A stretch of 41,072 nucleotides of DNA from Candidatus Peregrinibacteria bacterium CG2_30_44_17 (GCA_001873565.1 MNZJ01000023.1:1-41072); one strand, 5' to 3'; positions 1-8,383 are shown, numbered from the stretch's first letter. Numbers and translations are program-made. The notes: a model not told the origin generated them from the letters alone.

Positions 1-1
1 T

Positions 2-232
2 CACGATTTTGTCGTAGATACGCAGGTAGGGCAATTGACGCAGCTTTATGTGGTAAAAAAAGCATTCTTCTTCACGGTGGAGAAGAGAATTATAGATTAC
101 CGGGAGATAGTCGAGATACTGGAAGACACAGTTATCGTGAAAAATGATTTGTCAGGGAAGAAAGAGCGTATCGAAGAGTTCTTTGAGCTCAGAGATAAGG
201 TTAAAATCATGACACCTGCTAGATACAATTAA
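2..232 (+). CDS. C-terminal part of a PRC-barrel-like protein (5' truncated by window edge)
   Basis: Open frame from base 2 (HDFVVDTQVGQLTQLYVVKKAFFFTVEKRIIDYREIVEILEDTVIVKND...) to TAA at 230-232; pattern resembles PRC-barrel repeats. Family call is by eye. Confidence 0.5.
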   Translation, partial: HDFVVDTQVGQLTQLYVVKKAFFFTVEKRIIDYREIVEILEDTVIVKNDLSGKKERIEEFFELRDKVKIMTPARYN

Positions 233-268
233 AAAGAGACCCCGCTAAGCAGCAGGGTCTCTTTTAGT
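232..268 (+). terminator. Rho-independent terminator, possibly bidirectional
   Basis: AAAAGAGACCC (232-242) / GGGTCTCTTTT (255-265) perfect inverted repeat with A/T tracts immediately after the stop codon. Confidence 0.9.
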
Positions 269-307
269 TTTGTTTTTGCGCTATATTAATTTTTATAGCG
301 AGTGGTC

Positions 308-727
308 TTACGTCGCGGCCTCGTTTCCGGTCCCGGCACCTGAGATAACTGTGTTCACTATAGCGAAGGAAAGTAGAATGATGACGATACCAACGATAGC
401 ATAAAGAAGGATCTTCTTGGCTTTGCCAGTCTGCTCTTCTTGTCCGCCTGAAGTTACATACAAGATACCTCCGTAGATAACCATTGCCGTAGCAAGGAAT
501 CCTAAGAAGTATAGGAAGAAGTTAATGATAGTTCGAGCAAGAGTCCTGAAGCTGCCTTCTCCTCCGGTAGCTTCCTGGATGTTCTCAGGGCTATCGCTGA
601 TGTCAATTAGTGCTGCTTCTGCACCAGGAATACCTACAAAATTCCAGAGTACAACCAAGGCTGTAAGAATCCCTCCGAAAATGAGGATATCCCTTACGAA
701 CTCTCTGTTGAAAGAAGTCGTTTTCAT
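308..727 (-). CDS. TrbC/VirB2-like small membrane pilin-type protein
   Basis: 139 aa, N-terminal hydrophobic segment plus two TM segments with FLGFLATAMVIYGGILYVTSGGQEEQTGKAKKILLYAIVGIVIILLSFAIVNTVI, typical of the TrbC/VirB2 or CPR pilin family. Confidence 0.7.
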   Translation of the reverse strand: MKTTSFNREFVRDILIFGGILTALVVLWNFVGIPGAEAALIDISDSPENIQEATGGEGSFRTLARTIINFFLYFLGFLATAMVIYGGILYVTSGGQEEQTGKAKKILLYAIVGIVIILLSFAIVNTVISGAGTGNEAAT

Positions 728-909
728 AGAGATAAATGTTAAATTTTATGTAAAGATTGATTAATTCCTCCTTAATCTCCTGTCCGTAACTTGCAACGAT
801 TATAAACAGGAATCTACTTGAAAACTAAGCTTTTGACATTGACACACTTCGCAAATAATTCGCGGCAAACACAGCGGGCATGTACGCGCGGGCGGCTTAT
901 GCGCTTGTG

Positions 910-1818
910 CTAGCCGATAATCTGGATTTCGGGATCAAGGTCGATATTAAATTGACCCTTCACCGCTTTCTTCGCCATGTCAGCAAGTTCAAGGATATCG
1001 CTGGCGGTTGCGTCTCCGGTATTGAGAATAAAATTAGCATGTTTCATGCTGATTTTGGCTCCGCCGACAGTCTTGCCTTTGAGTCCGCATTTGTCGATTA
1101 AGAAGCCTGCGGACAACTCGGGCGTAGATCCGGGGTTCTTAAAAAAGCATCCGGCCGTCTTTCCCCATGGTTGTTTCTCTCGCCTGACAGCAAGCACGTC
1201 TTTCATGCGGGATTTCTCACAGCCACCTTCCGTACGGAACGCTGCCTTGAGCAAAATCTCATGACTATCTTTGAGAGCAGACCATCGATATTTGAACTTA
1301 AAATAATCACTATCAACCTCGGTAAGTTTTCCATCCTTGAGTACCCAGCCTCTCGTCAAAACATCAGAAACCTCCTTCCAAAAACACCCCGCATTCCCAT
1401 AAACGGCGCCACCAACAGTACCGGGCAAGGAGATGAACTCTTCCATGCCTCCTCTGTCATTATCACAAGCGAACTTAGCTACGGCTGCAATCGGCGCGCC
1501 TGCATCGGCAATAACGGTATCACCCTCGGCAGATATTTTTTTTGCAGTGATTTTCACAACAAGTCCATCGAAGCCGGAATCTTTGAAAAGAATATTCGAT
1601 CCGATACCCATCACGAAATAGCGCATACCTTGGGACTCTACCCATGCAATGATCTCCGGAACATCGTCGATATCCGATGCCTCAAAAAAATACTTGGCCA
1701 ATCCGCCAACTCCAAAAGTAGAGTGCTTACTCAGAGGCTCGTTTTTGCGTATGTTGGATATGTCCATTTCTATGATTACACGGCGTAGAATAGAGACTTC
1801 AATCATAGCAAAAAGCAC
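910..1818 (-). CDS. murB: UDP-N-acetylenolpyruvoylglucosamine reductase
   Basis: STFGVGGLAKYF, GIGSNILFKDSGFDGLVVK, SLPGTVGGAVYGNAGCF, GCFFKNPGSTPELSAGFLIDKCGLKGKTVGGAKISMKHANFILNTGDAT motifs. True start may be an internal ATG (MDISNIRK). Confidence 0.95.
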   Translation of the reverse strand: MLFAMIEVSILRRVIIEMDISNIRKNEPLSKHSTFGVGGLAKYFFEASDIDDVPEIIAWVESQGMRYFVMGIGSNILFKDSGFDGLVVKITAKKISAEGDTVIADAGAPIAAVAKFACDNDRGGMEEFISLPGTVGGAVYGNAGCFWKEVSDVLTRGWVLKDGKLTEVDSDYFKFKYRWSALKDSHEILLKAAFRTEGGCEKSRMKDVLAVRREKQPWGKTAGCFFKNPGSTPELSAGFLIDKCGLKGKTVGGAKISMKHANFILNTGDATASDILELADMAKKAVKGQFNIDLDPEIQIIG

Positions 1819-1866
1819 ATCGGTTTGACAACAAAGTACAATTTAAATATCATTTGCCCGCCCTTA

Positions 1867-2088
1867 GCCACCTTAGCTCAGTAGGTAGAGAGAGCCGCCT
1901 TGTAAGCGGTGGGTCCTCGATTACGGAGCAACAAAAATTAGCCACCTTAGCTCAGTAGGTAGAGAGAGCCGCCTTGTAAGCGGTGGGTCCCCGACTACGG
2001 AGCAACAAAAATTAGCCACCTTAGCTCAGTAGGTAGAGAGAGCCGCCTTGTAAGCGGTGGGTCCTCGATTACAGAGCAACAAAAATTA
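1867..2088 (+). repeat. Three tandem 74-bp tRNA-Thr-derived partial copies
   Basis: Units 1867-1940, 1941-2014, 2015-2088: GCCACCTTAGCTCAGTAGGTAGAGAGAGCCGCCTTGTAAGCGGTGGGTC + CTCGATTACGGAGCAACAAAAATTA; near-identical to each other and to the 5' ~48 nt of the tRNA-Thr that follows. Confidence 0.95.
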
Positions 2089-2164
2089 GCCACCTTAGCT
2101 CAGTTGGTAGAGCAACCGCCTTGTAAGCGGTGGGTCGTCGGTTCGACTCCGACAGGTGGCTCCA
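2089..2164 (+). tRNA. tRNA-Thr (anticodon TGT), CCA encoded
   Basis: GCCACCT acceptor, D-arm GCTCAGTTGGTAGAGC, ASL ACCGCCTTGTAAGCGGT, T-arm GTCGGTTCGACTCCGAC, acceptor AGGTGGC, T, CCA. Confidence 0.97.
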
Positions 2165-2263
2165 GATTGGCTACAAAGAGATACTCATGTTTCCGAGCCT
2201 AATTTGACCATGGAAAAGACGCCATATGTCCATGCCTAGTTTAATTGCCGCAAATTTTCGCTC

Positions 2264-3379
2264 CTATTCGGCGGACTCAACCCTCTGTTCAATCCCATCG
2301 GAAATCACTCTGATTTTTGGCAGACCATATTTGTATTTTTTATAAAAACGCAGATCCATTAACTGAGCAACACCATGTTGATGTCTCAACGCGGCTTGTA
2401 CGAATCTTGTGGCTTGATGAGATAATGCAGGTTTATCGCGAGTCGCATACCCGAGGAGCCCGGGAGCCGGAGACTCGTCGATTAACAATCGCGAATGAGT
2501 ATTGTCGGGAGCCAATAAAAAAGGCTGCATCTGCGGAAGTTTGGGCAGTACTTCTTCATATAAAAGTCTTCTGCTTCGTTCTCTGGCAACAACAAGCTCT
2601 ATTCCTTCTTCGGGAGTGACGCCAAAGGTACGGTGCATATATACGGATTTGGGATTCTTAACCCTAAAATTCGCCTTTACCTTTCTGGCAAACTCACGAA
2701 CCTGAAAAAGTATTGGATTGCGGCGTCCGCCGCCACATTCGAACTGGTACGCCATATCCGGGTCCAAAACACCGGAATCCCTGATCCATTCCTGGACAGG
2801 TAGATATTTTTCAAATTCACGTGTGACCGAATAACGATACGCCATTCGATCACCAGAAAAATCCGCTGAAACATTACAATTTCCAAAATCACCACCATAA
2901 GGTTCCCATTGATCAACCAGTCTTACGCCATCCTGATTCGGATGTTCCGTAATAAGCCCATGCGGATAACCGGAAAAAGGAGTGACCGAAACGCTAACCC
3001 TTTTCGGATCATAGCCAAATCCCTCGACGGCGGCATATTTGAGGACATCCGGATGAGCACATCTCTGCCTAACCTGCTCAATTACCTTTGCGATACTATG
3101 GCGAGAAAACCAACCCATTTCAACAACCTCTGTCGGCATCGCGTCAACCATACCTCGAAAGTCGGTCGGCTCACTCGTTCTGACGATAACCCTATCGGAA
3201 CCAACCTCCCGACATGCCGCCTTAACACCTCTATGAGTTCCGCTTGTATAAGGGTCACCAGCCTTGAGAACCTCGAAAGGCAGAACATAATCCCCCCCCC
3301 TCGTCAACTCGCGCAGATAAACAAGCGCACCGTTCTTCCCTCCAAGCTCATCTATATGATCGCGAAGTTTTTTGTCCAA
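2264..3379 (-). CDS. Hypothetical protein with possible PEP/pyruvate-phosphate-dikinase N-terminal (ATP-grasp)-like features
   Basis: 371 aa ORF; segments RVIVRTSEPTDFRGMVDAMPTEVV and DMAYQFECGGGRRNPILFQVREF weakly recall PPDK-N type motifs (VxxRSS..., ...QxRPF). Remote, by eye only. Confidence 0.45.
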   Translation of the reverse strand: MDKKLRDHIDELGGKNGALVYLRELTRGGDYVLPFEVLKAGDPYTSGTHRGVKAACREVGSDRVIVRTSEPTDFRGMVDAMPTEVVEMGWFSRHSIAKVIEQVRQRCAHPDVLKYAAVEGFGYDPKRVSVSVTPFSGYPHGLITEHPNQDGVRLVDQWEPYGGDFGNCNVSADFSGDRMAYRYSVTREFEKYLPVQEWIRDSGVLDPDMAYQFECGGGRRNPILFQVREFARKVKANFRVKNPKSVYMHRTFGVTPEEGIELVVARERSRRLLYEEVLPKLPQMQPFLLAPDNTHSRLLIDESPAPGLLGYATRDKPALSHQATRFVQAALRHQHGVAQLMDLRFYKKYKYGLPKIRVISDGIEQRVESAE

Positions 3380-3484
3380 AATGGGGATTCAAAGAAAAGG
3401 AAAGCGATTTTACCCGAAAATTTATTAAAAGCAAATGAGAGATATGGCTTTAGGCAAGCGCAAGAGCTTATCGATCAAAAGTCG

Positions 3485-3508
3485 ATGGTGGGCAGGGAAG
3501 GATTCGAA
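3485..3508. repeat. 24-bp direct copy of tRNA-Tyr 3' end (att-like)
   Basis: ATGGTGGGCAGGGAAGGATTCGAA identical to 4494-4517 in the tRNA-Tyr gene. Confidence 0.85.
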
Positions 3509-3578
3509 GACCGTTTCGACAAAGTTTTTCTAAACCTGTTAGCCGAATAATTGAAAATGCTGAAGTGGGGGTGGGTTG

Positions 3579-3839
3579 TTATTCATAAACCTGGGCATGA
3601 GTGCCAATACTTATGAATTTTGCACTGTTTTTATCTATTAACTTATAAACAACTCTATAATCTCCTGTAACCGAGAAAGCTCTATACCCTATCAAATTCC
3701 CTCTCAATGGATGAACTTTAAGAAATGGATGTGATGGGGTTTTTATAAACATATCTAAACGCTTTTCAAATTTGTCCTGTATTTTCCCAGGAAGTTTATT
3801 GAATTTTTTCTTAAAATTCTCTGTGAAATATATTTGCAT
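3579..3839 (-). CDS. RelE/ParE/YafQ-type toxin
   Basis: 86 aa; FKKKFNKLPGKIQDKFEKRLDMFIKTPSHPFLKVHPLRGNLIGYRAFSVTGDYRVVYKLIDKNSAKFISIGTHAQVYE is the RelE/ParE fold pattern; adjacent antitoxin. Confidence 0.88.
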   Translation of the reverse strand: MQIYFTENFKKKFNKLPGKIQDKFEKRLDMFIKTPSHPFLKVHPLRGNLIGYRAFSVTGDYRVVYKLIDKNSAKFISIGTHAQVYE

Positions 3840-3840
3840 T

Positions 3841-4095
3841 TTATTTTTTTAGTGCCTGCATAGCGGATTTTGCTGTTTTAAAAGGACCTGAAACTTTGTC
3901 ATTCTCATCTGAATACAAAATATTTAATTCCTCCTCAACGGTAAGTCCGTTTTCTGTCGTCATTATGAGTTCACCATTTATTTTCTCTGTTAAAATCAGC
4001 TTTATATAAGCCGATGTATTGATACCTTTTTTCTGAGCAAGCTTCTCAAGCTTCTTTTTGAGCAGATCATCTGCCTTGAATGAAATTGTAGCCAT
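3841..4095 (-). CDS. RelB/DinJ-like RHH antitoxin
   Basis: 84 aa; MATISFKADDLLKKKLEKLAQKKGINTSAYIKLILTEKI ribbon-helix-helix N-terminus; directly upstream of toxin. Confidence 0.82.
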   Translation of the reverse strand: MATISFKADDLLKKKLEKLAQKKGINTSAYIKLILTEKINGELIMTTENGLTVEEELNILYSDENDKVSGPFKTAKSAMQALKK

Positions 4096-4156
4096 GTTGG
4101 TTTACTTAGTATTACTTTCGCTTATAATTGTATACTTTTGATGACTTGATGTCAAA

Positions 4157-4307
4157 TTGGGCAGGGAAGGATGACGCCTCCGCCGATGGCGGCGGCTAGG
4201 CTCCTGCGCCGCTCGGTAATCCTATGATTTTATCCTCGGAGCTCGAACCTACGGTTCTCATCCTTCCACATGAAAACTGCCCCCGAGCGTTGCTCGGAGC
4301 CATTTCC
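4157..4307 (-). repeat. tRNA-Tyr-associated repeat unit (unit B)
   Basis: Begins with tRNA-Tyr 3' T-stem/acceptor copy (TTGGGCAGGGAAGGATGACGCC), inverted repeat GGAAGGATGA (4165-4174) / TCATCCTTCC (4258-4267), core CTCCTGCGCCGCTCGGT, inter-unit hairpin. Confidence 0.85.
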
Positions 4308-4493
4308 ATGGTGGGCAGGGAAGGATGACGCCTCCCCCGCTAAGCGGGGTCGTCTTGTCCCTGCGCCGCTCGGTCATGCCAGAGTCTTCGCCTCTGTCGC
4401 GACTCTCGCTATCCTCGGGACCCGAACCCTAGGTTTCGATCCTTCCTGATCCGCATTCAAAAACAGCTCTCACCTTCGGTGGAGCTTTCTTGA
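4308..4493 (-). repeat. tRNA-Tyr-associated repeat unit (unit C)
   Basis: ATGGTGGGCAGGGAAGGATGACGCC (includes complement of CCA), inverted repeat GGAAGGAT (4319-4326) / ATCCTTCC (4439-4446), core CCTGCGCCGCTCGGTCATG and GACTCTCGCTATCCTCGGGACCCGAACCC. Confidence 0.88.
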
Positions 4494-4494
4494 A

Positions 4495-4579
4495 TGGTGG
4501 GCAGGGAAGGATTCGAACCTTCGAAGGCTGAGCCAACAGATTTACAGTCTGCCCCGTTTGACCGCTCCGGAACCTGCCC
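4495..4579 (-). tRNA. tRNA-Tyr (anticodon GTA), CCA encoded
   Basis: GGGCAGGTTCCGGAGCGGTCAAACGGGGCAGACTGTAAATCTGTTGGCTCAGCCTTCGAAGGTTCGAATCCTTCCCTGCCCACCA; class II tRNA with complete acceptor and T-arm. Confidence 0.97.
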
Positions 4580-4677
4580 ATAATGATTTGCCAAGCGATT
4601 ATAGCGAAAAAACGCCGTAAGGCAAAAGCTTTTTACATTTTTGAATAAGTGAAATACCTGCTAAAATAGCGGTCGCT

Positions 4678-5937
4678 ATGCCAAATTTCTTAGTACAAGG
4701 ACAACACGCGCTGAACGGAGAAATCGCAATCAGCGGCTCAAAAAACGCCGCTCTTCCGATCATTGCGGCATGTCTGCTTACAAAAGAACCATGCATACTT
4801 AATAATGTGCCTGATATATCGGACGTACATACGATGCTTAGTATTCTGGAATCGATAGGAGCGAAAGTAGCTTTCAAAAATCATCAAGTTTTCGTTGAGG
4901 CGAAAGATATTAGCGGAACATCGATCAGTCACGAACAGGTGGGAAAACTAAGGGCTTCCATACTGGTTATGGGGCCGCTTCTTGGACGAGCCGGAGAGGT
5001 GCAAATGGCTTTTCCGGGCGGATGCGTACTTGGCAAGAGGTCTGTACATGCACACACTCATGCACTCAAGAGTCTTGGAGCGGAAATAGTTGACGACGAA
5101 GCCAAGCTTCACTTAAAAGTTGGCAAACCGAAAGGAGCCAGAGTGATAATGGCGGAAGCAAGTGTAACGGCTACGGAAAACGCGATAATGATGGCTGTTC
5201 TGGCCGAAGGTTCTACCGAGATAAGATGGGCGGCGATGGAGCCACACGTTCAGGATCTTTGTAATTTCCTTAACAAAATGGGAGCAAAGATTACAGGAAT
5301 TGGTAGCCATACTTTGCAAATAGAAGGAGTCTCGGAACTGAGCGGCGCAAATCACGCTGTAACATCGGATTATCTTGAGACCGGCACACTCGCACTTGCG
5401 GGAGTTTTGACAAAAGGGAATCTGACGCTGACAAACTGCCATCCCGAGGACTTAGACAGTTTCTGGCAAAAGCTAGAAGAAGTCGGCGCAAGTTTCGAGC
5501 TTAGTGAGAACAAAGTAATAATCAGGCCTGTAAAAGAACTAAGATCGGTAGAAAAACTAAGGACAGCAGTATACCCTGGATTCGCAACGGACTTGCAAGC
5601 GCCATTCGCCGTACTGCTAACTCAAGCTGACGGAGAGAGCAAGATATACGAAACATTATTCGAAGGACGCCTTAATTACTTGTACGAACTGCAACGCATG
5701 GGTGCTGAGATCGACATGTTAAGTCCGGACCAAGCGCTGATTCACGGCCCGACGAAGCTACGCGGAGTACCGATAGCAAGTTGTGACATACGTGCCGGAG
5801 CCGCTATGGTGCTGGCCGCATTAATTGCAGAGGGAGAAACAGAGATCAGCAATATCAACTACATAGATCGAGGCTACGAAATGCTGGACGAGAAGCTACG
5901 CAGCTTAGGAGCCAAGATTGAGCGTAGAGGAGCCTAG
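4678..5937 (+). CDS. murA: UDP-N-acetylglucosamine 1-carboxyvinyltransferase
   Basis: ISGSKNAALPIIAACLLT; RASILVMGPLLGRAGEVQMAFPGGCVLGKRSVHAH (catalytic-Cys motif); YPGFATDLQAPFAVLLTQADG; DIRAGAAMVLAALIAEG. Confidence 0.97.
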   Translation: MPNFLVQGQHALNGEIAISGSKNAALPIIAACLLTKEPCILNNVPDISDVHTMLSILESIGAKVAFKNHQVFVEAKDISGTSISHEQVGKLRASILVMGPLLGRAGEVQMAFPGGCVLGKRSVHAHTHALKSLGAEIVDDEAKLHLKVGKPKGARVIMAEASVTATENAIMMAVLAEGSTEIRWAAMEPHVQDLCNFLNKMGAKITGIGSHTLQIEGVSELSGANHAVTSDYLETGTLALAGVLTKGNLTLTNCHPEDLDSFWQKLEEVGASFELSENKVIIRPVKELRSVEKLRTAVYPGFATDLQAPFAVLLTQADGESKIYETLFEGRLNYLYELQRMGAEIDMLSPDQALIHGPTKLRGVPIASCDIRAGAAMVLAALIAEGETEISNINYIDRGYEMLDEKLRSLGAKIERRGA

Positions 5938-6764
5938 AACACCATAGTGACTCTGCCATCCAGATCGGTCCGATAAACATCGGCGCCTATTTCTTCAAAT
6001 ATAGTCATAGCCTCGTCATGCGGATGGCCGAACGAATTATCAGATCCGCATTCTATTACGACAATCCCTGGTGAGACAGCCTGAACGAAAGCAGTGCTAC
6101 TCGCAGTACGGCTACCATGATGGCCGGCTTTCAGGATGTCGCTTGAGAGCAAGACTCCTTCGGAAAGAAGCATCTCTTCTACTTCGATTTCGGCATCACC
6201 GGTCAGTAAAATTGCGGTATCTCCATAAATAAGCCTGATAACAATGGAAGAGTTGTTCAAATTGTCGAACTCTTTACCCGAGATTTCGTCAAACGGATAC
6301 AAAACATCCAAAAAAACGCCATCGCCGAAATCAAAATCATGCTCGGCCGATGCAAAATACACATCAGCCTCAAGAGGCAGATCTTTTAAAAATTCCTCAT
6401 AATAACTGTTTGTATATGAGACGCCGGTAATCAGTGCCGCATCTACATTGTATCTCTTGAGTACGGCGACAAGCCCTTCGATATGGTCGCTATGCGGATG
6501 AGTCAGCACCATCAAGTCTATATCTTTCTCAAGAAAAGGGAGTACATCGTTAAGTTCGGTCAAAACAGAAGTGCCGGGGCCGCCATCAATCAAGATGATT
6601 TTGTCGCTCGGCGTCTGAATCAAAATCGAATCCCCTTGCCCGACATTGAGGAAGTTCACGACTAAGTGACCATGGGATAGCCTGGATACGTGAATCCACG
6701 TCAGCAGTAAGGTCAAGCAAACAAGAGGTACGATGTAACGGCGAAGTTTTTTCATGCCATGCAA
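5934..6764 (-). CDS. ComEC/Rec2-like metallo-beta-lactamase-fold hydrolase
   Basis: LVVNFLNVGQGDSILIQTPSDKIILIDGGPG, LMVLTHPHSDHIEGLVAVL, LLTGDAEIEVEEMLL, LKAGHHGSRTASS, IVVIECGSDNSFGHPHDEAM; the soluble ComEC C-terminal domain pattern. Confidence 0.9.
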   Translation of the reverse strand: MHGMKKLRRYIVPLVCLTLLLTWIHVSRLSHGHLVVNFLNVGQGDSILIQTPSDKIILIDGGPGTSVLTELNDVLPFLEKDIDLMVLTHPHSDHIEGLVAVLKRYNVDAALITGVSYTNSYYEEFLKDLPLEADVYFASAEHDFDFGDGVFLDVLYPFDEISGKEFDNLNNSSIVIRLIYGDTAILLTGDAEIEVEEMLLSEGVLLSSDILKAGHHGSRTASSTAFVQAVSPGIVVIECGSDNSFGHPHDEAMTIFEEIGADVYRTDLDGRVTMVF

Positions 6765-6804
6765 ACTAGCATAGCAACATTAAATTTCCGTGAAAAACCA
6801 CACC

Positions 6805-8283
6805 TTACACCCTCTTCCTCCTCAAATACCCTGTTCCAAGAGCTGTTGCAAGAAGGACGATGCCTAATCCTGCTCCAGTTTCCGGAAGAGTAACAGTTGT
6901 AATACTACCTTCGGTCTCATTGCCGTCAACGTCTACAACAGTAAGTTTGAAAGTATAAGTCTGGCCGGCGGTAAGTCCGCTCACAGTGTGACTTGTGACT
7001 TCTGAGCCAAGAGACTCAAAGTCGCCGTAGCTGTCACCATTGTCGTCACTTACGTATAGAAGCTGGTCTGCGATAATATCGACATTATTGTCGTTCGCAT
7101 CCCATGAAAGATCTACGGAATTATCATCCGATGCAACGCCAACGAAATTGTTAATATCTTCGATAGTAAGAATTTCACTTAACTCTGTAATGGGAGCACT
7201 GTAACTGGCAGTGCGATCAAAAGTGTTTGTAAGCTCATTGCCAGACATATCGCGTACACCTTCTGCAACCAGTATGTAGTCTTCGCCCGCAGCCATCTCT
7301 TCAACTTCGAGAACTACTACGGATGGATCACCTTCATCCTGAGTCACGCTCAAGACAGCAAGTTCCGACTCATCTGCTTTTAGAGTAATAACAAAAAGGT
7401 TCTCGGAATCTTCGGACAAGACAACATCTTCGCTGAAAGTAACGGTAACCTCTGTAAGACTAGAAACTTCGACTCCGGAAATCTCAGGAGATACTTCGTC
7501 AGCTTCTTCCGAAGCAGTGTCATGGTCCTCTGTGTCTTCCTCAGGGGTTGTCTCTTCGACTACCGGCTCAGATCCTCCGTCAAATACAGCAGTGTCAGTA
7601 GTACCACTTACAACAGCATTGCCGGAAAGATCAGTTATTTGAGTACCTACCGTAATCATATAACTCATACCTTCCTCTTGAGTACCTGTAACGACAAGAA
7701 CAGCCCTAGCGTCTTCGTCAGAAAGATAAGCATCAAGAATGTCTAACTCTTCGTCGGTTTCAAGACTTACGATATTAAAAGCCGATGTAGTGCTCGCAGG
7801 AAGATCGACATCCTCGGAAAAAACAACTTCAACCACCATATTATTTGTTGCGGTTACGCTAAGCACATAAGGAGCGGTTGTGTCTTCGGAGTCAGTAGAT
7901 ACGGGAGTAGCAGAAGCCTCATTACTGTAATATTCACTCTCGTTTCCGGTAGCATCTAGAGCTGTTACGGCAAAATAGTAAGTTACGCCGTTCTCTAGAC
8001 CATCAACAGTATAAGATATGTCATCATCAACTTCGAGTTTTCCCAATGTGTAGCTGCCACCATCTTCACTTACACTATCAAGACCATAATAAATCTTGTA
8101 GCCGGTAACGCCGACATTGTCAGTAGCAACGTTCCACTGGAGAATCACTTCGGAATCGCCAGGGTAAGCGACAAGACCTTCGACATCAGAAGGCACCTGC
8201 AGATCGTCTGCAGCGAAAGTATGTGGCACGGCAAGCCCCAATAGAAGAGTCACGATAGCCAGCGAAGGCAGTTTCCTAAACAT
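6805..8283 (-). CDS. Secreted fibronectin type III / SbsA-like Ig-repeat surface protein with LPETG sorting signal
   Basis: Signal peptide, Fn3-like repeats (TGYKIYYG...YTVDGLENGVTYYFAVTALDATGNES), repeated PEISGVEVSSLTEVTVTFSEDV segments, C-terminus LPETGAGLGIVLLATALGTGYLRRKRV. Confidence 0.88.
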   Translation of the reverse strand: MFRKLPSLAIVTLLLGLAVPHTFAADDLQVPSDVEGLVAYPGDSEVILQWNVATDNVGVTGYKIYYGLDSVSEDGGSYTLGKLEVDDDISYTVDGLENGVTYYFAVTALDATGNESEYYSNEASATPVSTDSEDTTAPYVLSVTATNNMVVEVVFSEDVDLPASTTSAFNIVSLETDEELDILDAYLSDEDARAVLVVTGTQEEGMSYMITVGTQITDLSGNAVVSGTTDTAVFDGGSEPVVEETTPEEDTEDHDTASEEADEVSPEISGVEVSSLTEVTVTFSEDVVLSEDSENLFVITLKADESELAVLSVTQDEGDPSVVVLEVEEMAAGEDYILVAEGVRDMSGNELTNTFDRTASYSAPITELSEILTIEDINNFVGVASDDNSVDLSWDANDNNVDIIADQLLYVSDDNGDSYGDFESLGSEVTSHTVSGLTAGQTYTFKLTVVDVDGNETEGSITTVTLPETGAGLGIVLLATALGTGYLRRKRV

Positions 8284-8383
8284 GGTAATTTTGTTTTAAA
8301 AGTTAGTTTTAAATCAGTAAATTATACCAAAAAAACGCACAAAGATCAAGACTGGCGCCATTTCCGTATACACCCACTAGGCC

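Noticed and set aside
1171-1788. 205-aa plus-strand ORF
   Set aside because: Antisense shadow of murB.
1867-2164. Regularly spaced repeats resembling a CRISPR array
   Set aside because: Repeat unit is contiguous 74 bp with no unique spacers, clearly derived from tRNA-Thr, and no cas genes are present.
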